DNA of 24,501 bases from an uncultured Christensenella sp. (GTDB lineage Bacteria; Bacillota; Clostridia; Christensenellales; Borkfalkiaceae), in NCBI GenBank assembly GCA_910578065.1, contig CAJTPB010000024.1, positions 1 to 24,501 on the forward strand, read 5' to 3'. Both the position numbers and the translations under genes were made by a program. The notes under the pieces were generated by a model. That model was not told the DNA's origin, searched no databases, and saw nothing but the letters and a program-made list of their open reading frames with translations. The first letter of the stretch is position 1. Every line of letters begins with the position of its first letter. This document shows, piece by piece, positions 1 to 7,191 of the stretch.

Positions 1-34
1 ATACCGCCGCTAACTTCTTCATTCCCTTTTTCAT
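1..34 (-). CDS. 5' end of a leftward gene, exported-protein-like N-terminus (partial)
   Basis: An ATG at 34-32 on the minus strand opens a frame that runs off the left edge and begins MKKGMKKLAAV. A purine-rich stretch (GGGAAGAAG) lies 4 bases before it, and a second in-frame ATG follows at codon 5. Two lysine pairs followed by L-A-A-V look like the start of a signal peptide. A good promoter lies about 150 bases upstream at 181-208. Only 11 codons are visible, so the product is unknown and the call rests on start context. Confidence 0.35.
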   Translation of the reverse strand, partial: MKKGMKKLAAV

Positions 35-180
35 TACTCTTCTTCCCTAATTTATATTTAATAAAAAATTATATTTTTTTCGGATTTGCTATTTTCCTTT
101 ATACATGGCCTATAATATTATATATTCGAAATGTGATATAAGTAAAAAAGTTTTTTAAAATGTTTAAATTGATTAAATTT

Positions 181-208
181 ATTATAGCACATCGAAAATT
201 AAATTCAA
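181..208 (-). promoter_or_regulatory. Sigma-A-like promoter reading left
   Basis: On the minus strand TTGAAT (208-203) is followed after 16 bases by TATAAT (186-181), with TGTG just before the -10 giving an extended -10. It points at the partial gene that starts at 34, leaving an AT-rich leader of about 140 bases. Confidence 0.5.
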
Positions 209-240
209 AGCCTTTATTTGATAATTTGTTATAAAAAGTC

Positions 241-270
241 AAAAAAAGTCTGTATTGCACAGACTTTTTA
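241..270. terminator. Bidirectional intrinsic terminator
   Basis: An 11-bp perfect stem (243-253 with 259-269) closes a 5-base loop. It has A-run and T-run flanks, so it can terminate in both directions. It separates the leftward partial gene from the recombinase gene. Confidence 0.7.
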
Positions 271-348
271 AGTTATTTCATTTTTCTAAAAAACGAACTA
301 AACGCGCTTGTAGCTATATGATTTAAAAAACAAACGATTTATTCAAAG

Positions 349-400
349 AAAAAACCCGTATTTTACAGGAAATCCGTTAAAATTCCTACAAAATACGGGT
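349..400 (-). terminator. Intrinsic terminator of the serine recombinase gene
   Basis: An 18-base arm at 383-400 pairs with 354-371 (16 of 18 positions) around an 11-base loop. On the minus strand it is followed by six T residues (354-349). The upstream arm overlaps the last four codons and the stop of the recombinase gene, so the gene end and the terminator share bases. Confidence 0.8.
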
Positions 401-1942
401 ATTTGGTTGACTATGCGCGACTGTGTTTGAACACTTTTTGATACGCTCGATTAGTTCGTTTGTTTCGTCCAGCCGTATTTTTTCAATGTTTTTGTCAACG
501 CCAAAGTCAAGATAGCCGACAGTCTTTACTGTTTCGTCGTCGTAGATGTAAACCATAAAAACAAGATTATCTATGATATTCTTTTGATACTCCTTGTCGG
601 CGGGGTTGCCTTTCAGTAGTTCAGCGATAAATTCCAAAATGTCTTTTACAGTAAAACTGTGTCCGCGCTCTAATAAAATTCGTGATTTAGTTGCTTGCAA
701 GTCTGCGAGCAATTTTTCATAGTCTGTCATTTTTCTTTCAATGTTTGCGCGGAGTAGTGGGCTTTTTGCCTCTATAAAAGCGTTTGTTAAATCGTCTACT
801 TGTGTTTGTGCTTGCCGTATGCGCGTTTCAATGCTTTTTATTCCGTCGTCGCCCGTGCGCCGTTCATAATAGGCTATTGTTTCCCGTGCGGCTTTCTCGG
901 CGTTTTTCTTGTCGCTCAAAAAGTCATAGACTTGTTGTGTAACGCGCTTTTCTAAATTGTCCTTGCCCTCGCGTGATTTTTCACATTCGCCTTTGTTCTT
1001 CCGCTTGCAAACATAGTAATAGTGTTTCTTGCCGCTTTTGCCCGTGCCGCCGCCCGCTACCATAGCAGTGCCGCAATGCCCGCAATACAATTTGCCAGTA
1101 AGCAAATACGGCTCAACCGCCGAATTTGCGCCCGCTAAAATTTTGTTGCGGGCAAGGCGTTTCTGAACTTCGTCAAAAAGCAACTCGTCAATAATGGCGG
1201 GGTATTGATTTGTACAAAGTCTTTTACCTAAATAGAATTTGCCCGTATATTTGGGGTTTGTTAGCCACCTGTCAAAAGTTCTGCTATTATAAGGGTTTCC
1301 GTTTATCCGTTCGCCTTTCGCGTTAAGTGCGGCGGCGATTTCTGTTTTGGTAACGCCTTTTTTGTATTCATTGAAAACAAAACGGACAATTTCCGCTTGT
1401 TTCTCGTCAATGGCAACTTTATGTATCGTGCCTTTTTTGCCCTTGCGGTCGGTGTCTATAAACTTATAGCCGAAAATGAGTTTACAGCCCGTATAAGTGC
1501 CGTTTTCAACGCAAGTATCAATGCCGTTAAGTATGCGCTTTGACAGTCGCTTGCTGTATTTCTCGTCGTTCCACTTCAAAAACATTTCATAGAACTCGCC
1601 GCCTTCGTCGTCGCTGATGGGCTGGGTTGCCGATATAACGCGAATATCGTATTTTTGTTTTAGCATTTCCTTATACATAACGCTGTCGCGGCGGTTGCGG
1701 GCGAACCTATCAAACATATAAACCAATATGTATTGAAACGCGCCGCTGTCGGCATCTCTAATCATACGTTGAAAAGAGGGGCGGCTGTCGTTCGTTCCCG
1801 TCCGTGCCTTGTCTGAATAGGCGTTTATAACATTATAGCCTTGACTTTCTGCAAACTCGCGGCAAACGCGAATTTGTCCGTTTATTGACATTTCGTTTTG
1901 TCCGTGCGAGCTGAACCTTGCATAGATAACTGCGTTTTTCAT
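386..1942 (-). CDS. Large serine recombinase (site-specific integrase)
   Basis: A 518-residue serine recombinase, expected to catalyse integration and excision of the surrounding element. The N-terminal resolvase domain (about 1-145) has the motif YARFSS with the likely nucleophile Ser11, and the D-R-F-A-R motif at 78-82 supplies catalytic arginines. A recombinase domain follows (about 150-265), then a zinc beta-ribbon with C287, C290, C312 and C320, then a coiled-coil-rich region (about 365-425). The length is usual for transposon/ICE-type large serine integrases. The start is set by AAAGGAG 8 bases before the ATG. It is last in a leftward series with the membrane protein and FtsK-like gene. 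No excision factor or paired att repeats could be recognised. The family is sure; the target site is unknown. Confidence 0.95.
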   Translation of the reverse strand: MKNAVIYARFSSHGQNEMSINGQIRVCREFAESQGYNVINAYSDKARTGTNDSRPSFQRMIRDADSGAFQYILVYMFDRFARNRRDSVMYKEMLKQKYDIRVISATQPISDDEGGEFYEMFLKWNDEKYSKRLSKRILNGIDTCVENGTYTGCKLIFGYKFIDTDRKGKKGTIHKVAIDEKQAEIVRFVFNEYKKGVTKTEIAAALNAKGERINGNPYNSRTFDRWLTNPKYTGKFYLGKRLCTNQYPAIIDELLFDEVQKRLARNKILAGANSAVEPYLLTGKLYCGHCGTAMVAGGGTGKSGKKHYYYVCKRKNKGECEKSREGKDNLEKRVTQQVYDFLSDKKNAEKAARETIAYYERRTGDDGIKSIETRIRQAQTQVDDLTNAFIEAKSPLLRANIERKMTDYEKLLADLQATKSRILLERGHSFTVKDILEFIAELLKGNPADKEYQKNIIDNLVFMVYIYDDETVKTVGYLDFGVDKNIEKIRLDETNELIERIKKCSNTVAHSQPNTRIL

Positions 1943-2341
1943 TGTGTGAAACTCCTTTGCGCGGTCTGCGTGTGTGCGGACTGCGGCTTAAAAATTTGTT
2001 GTTCGCTTTGGTGCTTACCGTCTTAACCGGCAAAAAATGCCGTCGCAGACAAATTGTCAAGGGTTTGCGCCGTAGGCGACGGCGGTTTTATGCCTTACGG
2101 GAGATAAATCGTCGCCCTTTACAATTTGGCAAGACGGCGTATTCCGTCCCCAGACGGTAAGCCCAAGCGACACAAAAACTATTTAATATTTATTGAAAAT
2201 GAATAAAGCCCACAATGATTTTACTAAAAATAGAATAAGAGATTTTATCACAATAATAGGAATTGCGGCGCACATTGTAGAAAAAAATAAAGCCGAACAT
2301 ATTGTTCGACTTTTTGTAATGGCGTAGTATAGTCAATTCGA
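1943..2341. other. Intergenic region upstream of the recombinase; no convincing gene
   Basis: This 400-base gap holds the recombinase ribosome site, a TTGACA-like -35 on the minus strand (2060-2055) without a good -10, and a small hairpin with arms CGCCGT and ACGGCG near 2070-2087. A 42-codon plus-strand frame at 2199-2327 has no ribosome site and is crossed by the terminator at 2291-2311. The short open frames on either strand are arginine-rich and look like chance. The region may hold regulatory or attachment sequence, but nothing decisive is visible. Confidence 0.4.
2285..2316. terminator. Bidirectional intrinsic terminator
   Basis: A 9-bp stem (2291-2299 with 2303-2311, one G-U pair) closes a 3-base loop. 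It has T-rich tails on both strands, and lies 25 bases past the stop of the membrane-anchored protein gene. Confidence 0.75.
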
Positions 2342-2986
2342 TTATTTTTTTGCATTAAATTCAATAAAGTAAGAATTCAATTCAGCGTTAGAAATTTTAT
2401 CGTTAATTAGATGCTTTATTGTATTTGAAAATTCTATCAAAATATCATACTTACACTTAGTATATGATTTTACAAATGATTTCTTTTTATATGCAACATA
2501 TTCCTTTATCAAATTTAATCTGTTATCTTTGTTCTTGATTGTTATTTGCATACAATAACTAATATCATTTGAAATTTCATTTAACGCTTCCATTAAATTT
2601 TGATTGCAAGGTGTTAACTTATATGAGCTTAACATTATTAAAGCATTACTTGTTAATATACTTGTTGAATTATAAACATTTAAAATTTCATTGTAAAAAT
2701 CAAATTTTTCATTATTTTCTATTCGCTTAAAAATTTTAGCTATCAGAATTTCTGGGTCAAGTTGTTCAAGTAAAGTTAACTCTTTATTAAGATTTATACT
2801 TAATTTGTTTAGATTATCAATAAGAAATTGTTTTTTATAAGCTTTTTTTTCATTGACGCTTTTTATAATTGAAATGATAAAGGCAGACAGTGAAATAATA
2901 AAAGCCAATACACTTAAAACAGTGGTGATAATTTCAAAAGTTGTCATTGCTTCTATTTGCTCGCCACTCAATAATTCGCTATCCAT
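2342..2986 (-). CDS. Membrane-anchored hypothetical protein
   Basis: A 214-residue protein with one clear membrane helix (about 17-41) near the N-terminus. A long lysine- and asparagine-rich, mostly helical part follows and is probably cytoplasmic. No enzymatic motif is recognisable. The start is well fixed by AAGGAGGT 5 bases before the ATG. It lies 17 bases after the FtsK-like gene on the same strand and ahead of the recombinase, so it is probably co-transcribed cargo or a mobility accessory of the element. It is the most AT-rich gene of the window, which supports foreign origin. The function is unknown. Confidence 0.8.
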   Translation of the reverse strand: MDSELLSGEQIEAMTTFEIITTVLSVLAFIISLSAFIISIIKSVNEKKAYKKQFLIDNLNKLSINLNKELTLLEQLDPEILIAKIFKRIENNEKFDFYNEILNVYNSTSILTSNALIMLSSYKLTPCNQNLMEALNEISNDISYCMQITIKNKDNRLNLIKEYVAYKKKSFVKSYTKCKYDILIEFSNTIKHLINDKISNAELNSYFIEFNAKK

Positions 2987-3003
2987 AATTACCTCCTTAT
3001 ACT

Positions 3004-4023
3004 TTAATGCGTTAAGCAGTTGATTATTTCTTCGTCAGTAATGAAAGGGGTTTGCGCTCTGATTAAATCGGGAGAAGAGGGAAGCTTAACAAGTCCGTCA
3101 CCCTTGTCAAGCAATTCTGCGCCACGCCCAACATCAATAATGTTCATACTATGTTGAGCATTAGCCGTTTTAAGACAAACTTTTGTTGGTAGGTTATACT
3201 TTATCAAGCCCGTAACAACTTTTGCACGAGGGTCTTGCGTGGCAACGATAAGGTGTATACCTGCGGCACGTCCTTTTTGAGCTATGCGTATAATATGTTC
3301 TTCAACTTCTTTTTTGCTTGTCATCATAAGGTCGGCAAGCTCGTCAATTACAACGATTATACTCTTTCCGTCGTATTTTTTAAGCCCTTTACGGCTCATT
3401 TCGGAATAACGTTGTTCCATAATGTTAACAGCAACTTTAAGCCATTTCACGGCATCTTGCGTGTCCTTTGCAACGTGTTCAACCCTGTCGCGTATATCTT
3501 GCTCATACAAGCCAAATTCTGCCCCGTTCTTTGGGTCAATAAGAATTACATTTGCGGTTGAAAAGCAAAGAATTTGCATTATTAAAGAATTAAGCAAGCT
3601 TGATTTACCGCTTCCCGTTGTGCCAGCAATAAGGATATGTACGGCTTCATCAAAGTTAGTTGTGATATAACCGTCTGCGCCTTTACCAAAGCACAAATAG
3701 CATTTTTGCTTTCCGTTTGGGTCATTTGCAACGGCTTCTTTTATACTGTTAACAGTATCGCCGCACGACACAAATTGACGGTTTTTCTTTTGACGAGTTA
3801 CAGTAAAACCGCCGCTCGTGTTAATTTCGTAATTATAACCATAACGACTATTCAAAATATCCATAGCTTGTTTTACGGCAGTTTTTGTGTACCAACCGCC
3901 CGAAAAATTAAATCTAAATTCTTGCGGTGCTTCTACGCCGTCAATATAGGTTGCGCCTACTCCAAGTTGTCCGAGTACTCGTTCAAGGTCTTTGCCTTCC
4001 ATTTCCAAAGTTACAGTCGCCAT
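3004..4023 (-). CDS. FtsK/SpoIIIE-type DNA translocase of a mobile element
   Basis: A 339-residue P-loop ATPase of the FtsK/SpoIIIE (HerA-FtsK) superfamily. Numbering from the upstream ATG at 4044, Walker A is GTTGSGKS (141-148), Walker B is VVIDELADL (231-239), and the ATQDPR sensor motif is at 268-273. The ATG at 4023 is preferred because GAAGGAG lies 8 bases before it, while the ATG at 4044 has no ribosome site. There are no membrane helices and no C-terminal gamma domain, so it is not the chromosomal divisome FtsK. Short soluble members occur on integrative conjugative and mobilisable elements, where they bring DNA to the transfer or replication machinery. Its partner relaxase or Rep is not in the window. 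The origin-like stem-loops begin about 95 bases upstream of its start. Confidence 0.9.
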   Translation of the reverse strand: MATVTLEMEGKDLERVLGQLGVGATYIDGVEAPQEFRFNFSGGWYTKTAVKQAMDILNSRYGYNYEINTSGGFTVTRQKKNRQFVSCGDTVNSIKEAVANDPNGKQKCYLCFGKGADGYITTNFDEAVHILIAGTTGSGKSSLLNSLIMQILCFSTANVILIDPKNGAEFGLYEQDIRDRVEHVAKDTQDAVKWLKVAVNIMEQRYSEMSRKGLKKYDGKSIIVVIDELADLMMTSKKEVEEHIIRIAQKGRAAGIHLIVATQDPRAKVVTGLIKYNLPTKVCLKTANAQHSMNIIDVGRGAELLDKGDGLVKLPSSPDLIRAQTPFITDEEIINCLTH

Positions 4024-4117
4024 AGTTATTTCTCCTTCGCACATTTATTGTACCAAAATTAAGCAATTTTTTCAAGCGTATAACATAGACAAAAAATGTA
4101 CTTTATACAACTGACAT

Positions 4118-4322
4118 AAGTATTACTTTATACGCCACTATGTCACACTGTAACACTTTTGACGAAAAACCGCGACGCAGTGCCGATAAGTTACTATTAC
4201 CTTATTGGCACTGCGTCGCACGGAAAATAAACAGCAATAGGTACGGGCGGCAAGCCGCCCGTACTGTGGCGTATAGTATTACCACGCCACCCCGTCACAA
4301 TGTCACACTTTTGGCGTAAAAA
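4118..4322 (+). other. Origin-like stem-loop cluster with CRESS-type nonanucleotides
   Basis: Three TANTATTAC-like nonanucleotides lie on the plus strand: AAGTATTAC (4118-4126), TACTATTAC (4192-4200) and TAGTATTAC (4274-4282). The second sits in the loop of a 19-bp stem (4172-4190 with 4201-4219, one G-T pair). The third sits in the 11-base loop of a 7-bp stem (GTGGCGT 4266-4272 with ACGCCAC 4284-4290). Between them is a perfect palindrome with 11-bp arms (4241-4251 and 4254-4264). Two imperfect direct repeats of about 32 bases (from 4134 and from 4286), each starting CGCCAC and containing GTCACA and ACACTTTT, flank the cluster like iterons. A conserved nonanucleotide in a stem-loop with flanking iterons is the origin design of Rep (HUH) rolling-circle replicons of the CRESS type. 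A double-strand origin or oriT is inferred; the cognate Rep is absent. Confidence 0.65.
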
Positions 4323-4404
4323 ATATTGAAATATGTAAATTTATGACGAAAAGTATTTATTTTGATTTATGTCCATAAGGGTGGGTTCTCTGGGTGGGGA
4401 ATAG

Positions 4405-4439
4405 AAAAAAGCACAAGGCGTTTAACCTTGTGCTTTTTT
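4405..4439. terminator. Strong bidirectional intrinsic terminator
   Basis: A 14-bp perfect stem (4405-4418 with 4426-4439) with a 7-base loop and six A/T pairs at its base. It lies downstream of the tRNA-Pro gene on the minus strand and separates it from the mobile element. Confidence 0.85.
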
Positions 4440-4518
4440 CTTACTGGTATGCGACGAAGCCCGCGACACCGTTAACGAAAATATATTCCGTTTTGCGGTG
4501 TTCTAACTCTTTCGCATT

Positions 4519-4595
4519 TGGTTGAGGTGACGGGACTTGAACCCACGACCTCTTGGTCCCTAACCAAGCGCGCTACCAAACTGCGCTACACCTCA
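4519..4595 (-). tRNA. tRNA-Pro (anticodon AGG)
   Basis: A complete cloverleaf on the minus strand: acceptor stem TGAGGTG/CACCTCA, D arm with GCGC stems, anticodon stem CTTGG/CCAAG with loop TTAGGGA, variable loop AGGTC, T arm with loop TTCAAGT, discriminator A, and encoded CCA (4521-4519). Positions 34-36 read AGG, a proline anticodon, and G37 fits proline. An A34 proline tRNA is uncommon in bacteria. A strong promoter at 4798-4825 lies upstream of a broken copy, so both copies would be in one transcript ending at the 4405-4439 terminator. The integrated element lies just beyond its 3' end. Confidence 0.93.
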
Positions 4596-4624
4596 ATATT
4601 TTTGTTGTACATCTTCGGGTCGTT

Positions 4625-4784
4625 CCACGACCTCTTTTTCTCGACAGCGTTAGGGTATCACTGTCTTCGGTCACGCTCGCATCCCGCTCGCTTAGTTCGG
4701 CTTGCGCAAACAGTTTTTAACTGTTTGCAGAACGCAATCCTCACCCCTAACCAAGCGCGCTACCAAACTGCGCTACACCTCAAT
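4625..4784 (-). pseudogene. Broken duplicate of the tRNA-Pro 5' half with a small insertion
   Basis: Positions 4745-4784 repeat the first 40 bases of the intact tRNA region (4558-4597) without a visible change, ending inside the anticodon loop. About 108 unrelated bases follow, including a 10-bp stem with a 3-base loop (4706-4728), GTTAGGG/CCCTAAC inverted ends (4649-4655 and 4745-4751), and a hairpin at 4643-4665. Then 12 bases of the tRNA 3' part (4625-4636) reappear. The T arm and 3' acceptor strand are missing, so this copy cannot be a tRNA. It keeps the original promoter position, so it may be the ancestral locus, split by an insertion and followed by an intact duplicate. Confidence 0.75.
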
Positions 4785-4797
4785 GAAAGTATCTTTT

Positions 4798-4825
4798 ATT
4801 ATATCGATAATTCTAAAACTGTCAA
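4798..4825 (-). promoter_or_regulatory. tRNA promoter
   Basis: On the minus strand TTGACA (4825-4820), a 16-base spacer and TATAAT (4803-4798) form a consensus promoter. The predicted start, near 4791, is about 7 bases before the broken tRNA copy. Confidence 0.85.
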
Positions 4826-4875
4826 GCAATTTTATCCCATTAACTATAAAATTTTCCGCATGATTTGCCAAACAA

Positions 4876-5397
4876 TTATTCTTTTTCAAAACCGTCTGCC
4901 CAAGCATAAGCCTCTTCCTGCGAAGAAAAAACCAAAAAAGGCTTTCCGCTTTCTTGCATGATCGCCATCATTTCCCCTCGCACGCAATTGGGATATTCGT
5001 CTGTAATCCATTTTATAAAATCCTCGTGCACTTCCTCTTCGCACCCTTCCGTCATATCGGGCCGAGTACGCCCCCGATACGTTTCCGCACGGCGATACAC
5101 GCTTTGCAAACATTGTTCGGGCGGAATATCGAGCATGATCGCTCCGTCGCACGCTTGCAATCTTTTTAAAAAAGTACGACGAAAGTTTCCTTCTATGATC
5201 CACTTTTGCTTTGCAAGTTCAAATTCTAACAGTTCGTCGAATTCTTCCTGCGAACGGTTTACCCAACCGGACAGCCACCAAAGTTTATCGAGGTGCACTG
5301 CGGGCAAAGAAAACCGCTCGCTTAAATAACGGGCAAACGTGCTTTTTCCCGCCCCGCCGTTGCCGACGATCAACAATTTTTGATAAGGAAACCGCAT
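4876..5397 (-). CDS. P-loop kinase-like protein (FlaR/topology-modulation, adenylate-kinase-like family)
   Basis: A 173-residue protein of the small-molecule kinase-like P-loop family often annotated as DNA topology modulation protein FlaR. Walker A is GNGGAGKST (12-20 from the chosen start). The segment LPAVHLDKLWWLSGW and the later W-I-I-E-G-N-F are typical of this family; an arginine-rich lid (R-R-A-E-T-Y-R-G-R) follows. The true substrate of the family is not settled. The start at 5397 is chosen because GAGG lies 5 bases before it, at the very end of the helicase gene (stop at 5402-5400). The ATG further upstream lies inside the helicase frame. The two genes are translationally close and probably co-transcribed. 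Codon use fits the chromosome. Confidence 0.85.
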   Translation of the reverse strand: MRFPYQKLLIVGNGGAGKSTFARYLSERFSLPAVHLDKLWWLSGWVNRSQEEFDELLEFELAKQKWIIEGNFRRTFLKRLQACDGAIMLDIPPEQCLQSVYRRAETYRGRTRPDMTEGCEEEVHEDFIKWITDEYPNCVRGEMMAIMQESGKPFLVFSSQEEAYAWADGFEKE

Positions 5398-5399
5398 AA

Positions 5400-6668
5400 T
5401 TACCTCACAATCAACAATTTTTTCTTTGCACGGGTGATCGCCGTATAAAGCCATTCTTTTCCGTTTTCGAAAAAGCCCGACTCGTCGATCACGATAACAA
5501 AGTCGTATTCCGACCCCTGCGCCTTGTGGCAGGTAACGGCATACGCAAATTCAAACCGACAAACGGTGTCTTCCCGCTTTACACGGAATTGCCGCAGCCG
5601 CTGAGTATTGTGTTCGGAAACCAGCGAACCGTCAGACAACTGATACGCTTTTGACCCGTATCCGTGCAGGTATCTGCCTTCCGAAAAAATGCCCCCGTCT
5701 ACGGGCAGATCGTACACGCAATCGGTAAGAAAATCGGCGCGAAAATCAAGTTGCAGCAACCCGTCATCCCCTTCCCGCACGTGATAACAGTTTCCGATAA
5801 TTCCGTTTACAAGGTGAAAATTCCCCTTTTCGTCGAGCGGTTTGCTCCAATCGTTCAGCGTGCAGATAAGTTTTTCCCCGTCGATGGGATAGTGCGCGGA
5901 AGTCGGTATTCCGAGATAAGAACGGATTTCGCGGTTCAACAAATTGCGGGTGCGGTTTGTTCCCGCAATAACGATATCCGCCTTGGGAAAAAGCGTTTTT
6001 CTATCCTCCGCCGTCAGTTCCGACTTGGGAATAACAGCCACTCCGTTTCCGTAACTGCCGTAATCGATGCGCTCCCCCGCGCGGGCAGCCTGCGCCAGCC
6101 GTACAATGGGATTTTCCTTTTCCTGCCGAACGACTTGCCGCAATACCGCGCACGGCATAGAAAGCAACGAATTGCTGCCGCCGACGGGCGGAAGCTGCGC
6201 GGGATCGCCGCAGAACAAGCACTTTACACCGAACGAGAGCAAGTCTTTTAACACGTCGTCCGAAACCATAGAAGTTTCGTCTACCACGATCAGGCGGATC
6301 TTTCCGTCTATTTTCTCCCGCTTCGCAAAACGCAAAAAGCGCTCCGAGATTACTTCGCCGTTTTCGTCGACTTGGATATCCTCTTCGCGCGTGTATATCA
6401 AACTGTGCACGGTGCCGGCGGGCGTTCCGCCGCGCATTAAAACGGAAGCGGCTTTCCCCGTAGGCGCAACAAACGCCGCGCTTTCCCCCGCAACAAGTCC
6501 CAGTTTTTTTACCGTATGATCGATCAAAAACGTTTTGCCCGTTCCCGCATAACCGCAAAGCACAAAAATTTGATTGCTTAAATTAAAAAACCATTCTTCG
6601 ATCAGCGCCGCCGCTTCTGCCTGATCGGGCGTAAGCGTTACTTCCGCCTGCCGCATAACTGCTTCCAT
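5400..6668 (-). CDS. RecD-like DNA helicase (superfamily 1B)
   Basis: A 422-residue SF1B helicase. Motif I is GYAGTGKT (39-46), Ia is around APTGKAA (68-74), II is VVDETSMV (128-135), III is GDPAQLPPVG (154-163), and V/VI near the C-terminus read CHKAQGSE and YTAITRAKKKL. It is about half the length of RecD2 and lacks an N-terminal helix-hairpin-helix region, so it belongs to the short RecD-like group, probably with 5'-3' unwinding activity in repair or recombination. The TATAAT at 6680-6675 ends six bases before the ATG at 6668, so this start would be leaderless. A second ATG at 6656 with GGAAG before it is the alternative. The P-loop kinase gene follows with almost no gap. Confidence 0.9.
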   Translation of the reverse strand: MEAVMRQAEVTLTPDQAEAAALIEEWFFNLSNQIFVLCGYAGTGKTFLIDHTVKKLGLVAGESAAFVAPTGKAASVLMRGGTPAGTVHSLIYTREEDIQVDENGEVISERFLRFAKREKIDGKIRLIVVDETSMVSDDVLKDLLSFGVKCLFCGDPAQLPPVGGSNSLLSMPCAVLRQVVRQEKENPIVRLAQAARAGERIDYGSYGNGVAVIPKSELTAEDRKTLFPKADIVIAGTNRTRNLLNREIRSYLGIPTSAHYPIDGEKLICTLNDWSKPLDEKGNFHLVNGIIGNCYHVREGDDGLLQLDFRADFLTDCVYDLPVDGGIFSEGRYLHGYGSKAYQLSDGSLVSEHNTQRLRQFRVKREDTVCRFEFAYAVTCHKAQGSEYDFVIVIDESGFFENGKEWLYTAITRAKKKLLIVR

Positions 6669-6674
6669 GCCTAC

Positions 6675-6703
6675 ATTATATCATGCTAATAGGCATTTTG
6701 CAA
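6675..6703 (-). promoter_or_regulatory. Promoter of the RecD-like helicase gene
   Basis: TTGCAA (6703-6698), a 17-base spacer and TATAAT (6680-6675) on the minus strand. Only six bases separate the -10 from the ATG, so transcription should begin at about the start codon. Confidence 0.75.
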
Positions 6704-6731
6704 ACATTTGTTTTGTATTTTGGGAAATTTT

Positions 6732-7142
6732 TTAAGGCATGCAAAATTCCGCATGCAGCAATTTTCCGCCGAACGTCCAATCGACGACAATCGCCCCCTT
6801 TTGTACGGGAAACGTTTGCGAAAGTTTACGCAGCCCTTTTTTAGCGGAAAAAGTGATCGTTTCGCCCGTGGGTGAAACTTCGTATTCGCCCGCATAACTT
6901 CCTTCATTCCCTTCCGCTCCGCGGTAGCGCAGCGTAAATTTTCCGCCGTAAGCAAGGTTGAGTTTTACCCATTCGAAACGGTCTAACTCGTCTTTTCCGC
7001 CCAAAAGCAGCTTTTCGCAGCGGTATTCCCCCGTATACGGGCGGGAAATTTCCGTTAAAGAACTCATGGCGGAAACGTCGCATCCTGCCGATACCGTCAA
7101 ACACATGCAAAGCGCCGCAACCGACAATAACTTTTTTACCAT
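6732..7142 (-). CDS. Small lipoprotein of unknown function
   Basis: A 136-residue exported lipoprotein. From the ATG at 7142 it begins MVKKLLSVAALCMCL, followed by the lipobox V-S-A-G-C, so the mature protein would be lipid-anchored at the cysteine. The rest is beta-rich, with glycine and aromatic residues (KFTLRYRG, GSYAGEYEV), resembling small lipocalin- or DUF-type lipoproteins; no family is assigned. An upstream ATG at 7169 would add nine residues ahead of the lysine-rich n-region. The shorter start gives a normal signal peptide, though neither has a Shine-Dalgarno site. AATACT ends six bases before the chosen ATG, the spacing seen at other leaderless genes here. It is divergent from the amino-acid kinase gene. 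Confidence 0.75.
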   Translation of the reverse strand: MVKKLLSVAALCMCLTVSAGCDVSAMSSLTEISRPYTGEYRCEKLLLGGKDELDRFEWVKLNLAYGGKFTLRYRGAEGNEGSYAGEYEVSPTGETITFSAKKGLRKLSQTFPVQKGAIVVDWTFGGKLLHAEFCMP

Positions 7143-7153
7143 AAAAAAAGTAT

Positions 7154-7182
7154 TTGCAATTTTCTGCATTTCATGTTAAGAT
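7154..7182 (+). promoter_or_regulatory. Promoter of the amino-acid kinase gene
   Basis: TTGCAA (7154-7159), a 17-base spacer and TAAGAT (7177-7182) lead to a start only 2-4 bases before the ATG at 7192, which has no Shine-Dalgarno site. It overlaps the region that must hold the divergent lipoprotein promoter. Confidence 0.55.
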
Positions 7183-7191
7183 ACTGTTATT

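Noticed and set aside
1942..2160. 72-codon plus-strand frame over the recombinase start
   Set aside because: Arginine-rich composition, no ribosome site, overlaps the recombinase promoter region.
2199..2327. 42-codon plus-strand frame MNKAHNDFTK...
   Set aside because: No Shine-Dalgarno site or promoter, and it runs through the terminator hairpin at 2291-2311.
4118..4322. Reading the three hairpins only as transcription terminators
   Set aside because: None has a T-run on either strand at its base, and two loops carry nonanucleotides with flanking repeats, which fits an origin better.
4343..4378. Short plus-strand frame MTKSIYFDLCP next to the origin block, as a possible Rep start
   Set aside because: It stops after 11 codons and no rolling-circle motifs follow in any frame, so it cannot be called a Rep gene or a remnant.
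4598..4744. Self-splicing intron in the tRNA anticodon loop
   Set aside because: The insert is only about 108 bases without group I or II core features, and the 3' half of that tRNA copy is incomplete, so splicing could not restore it.
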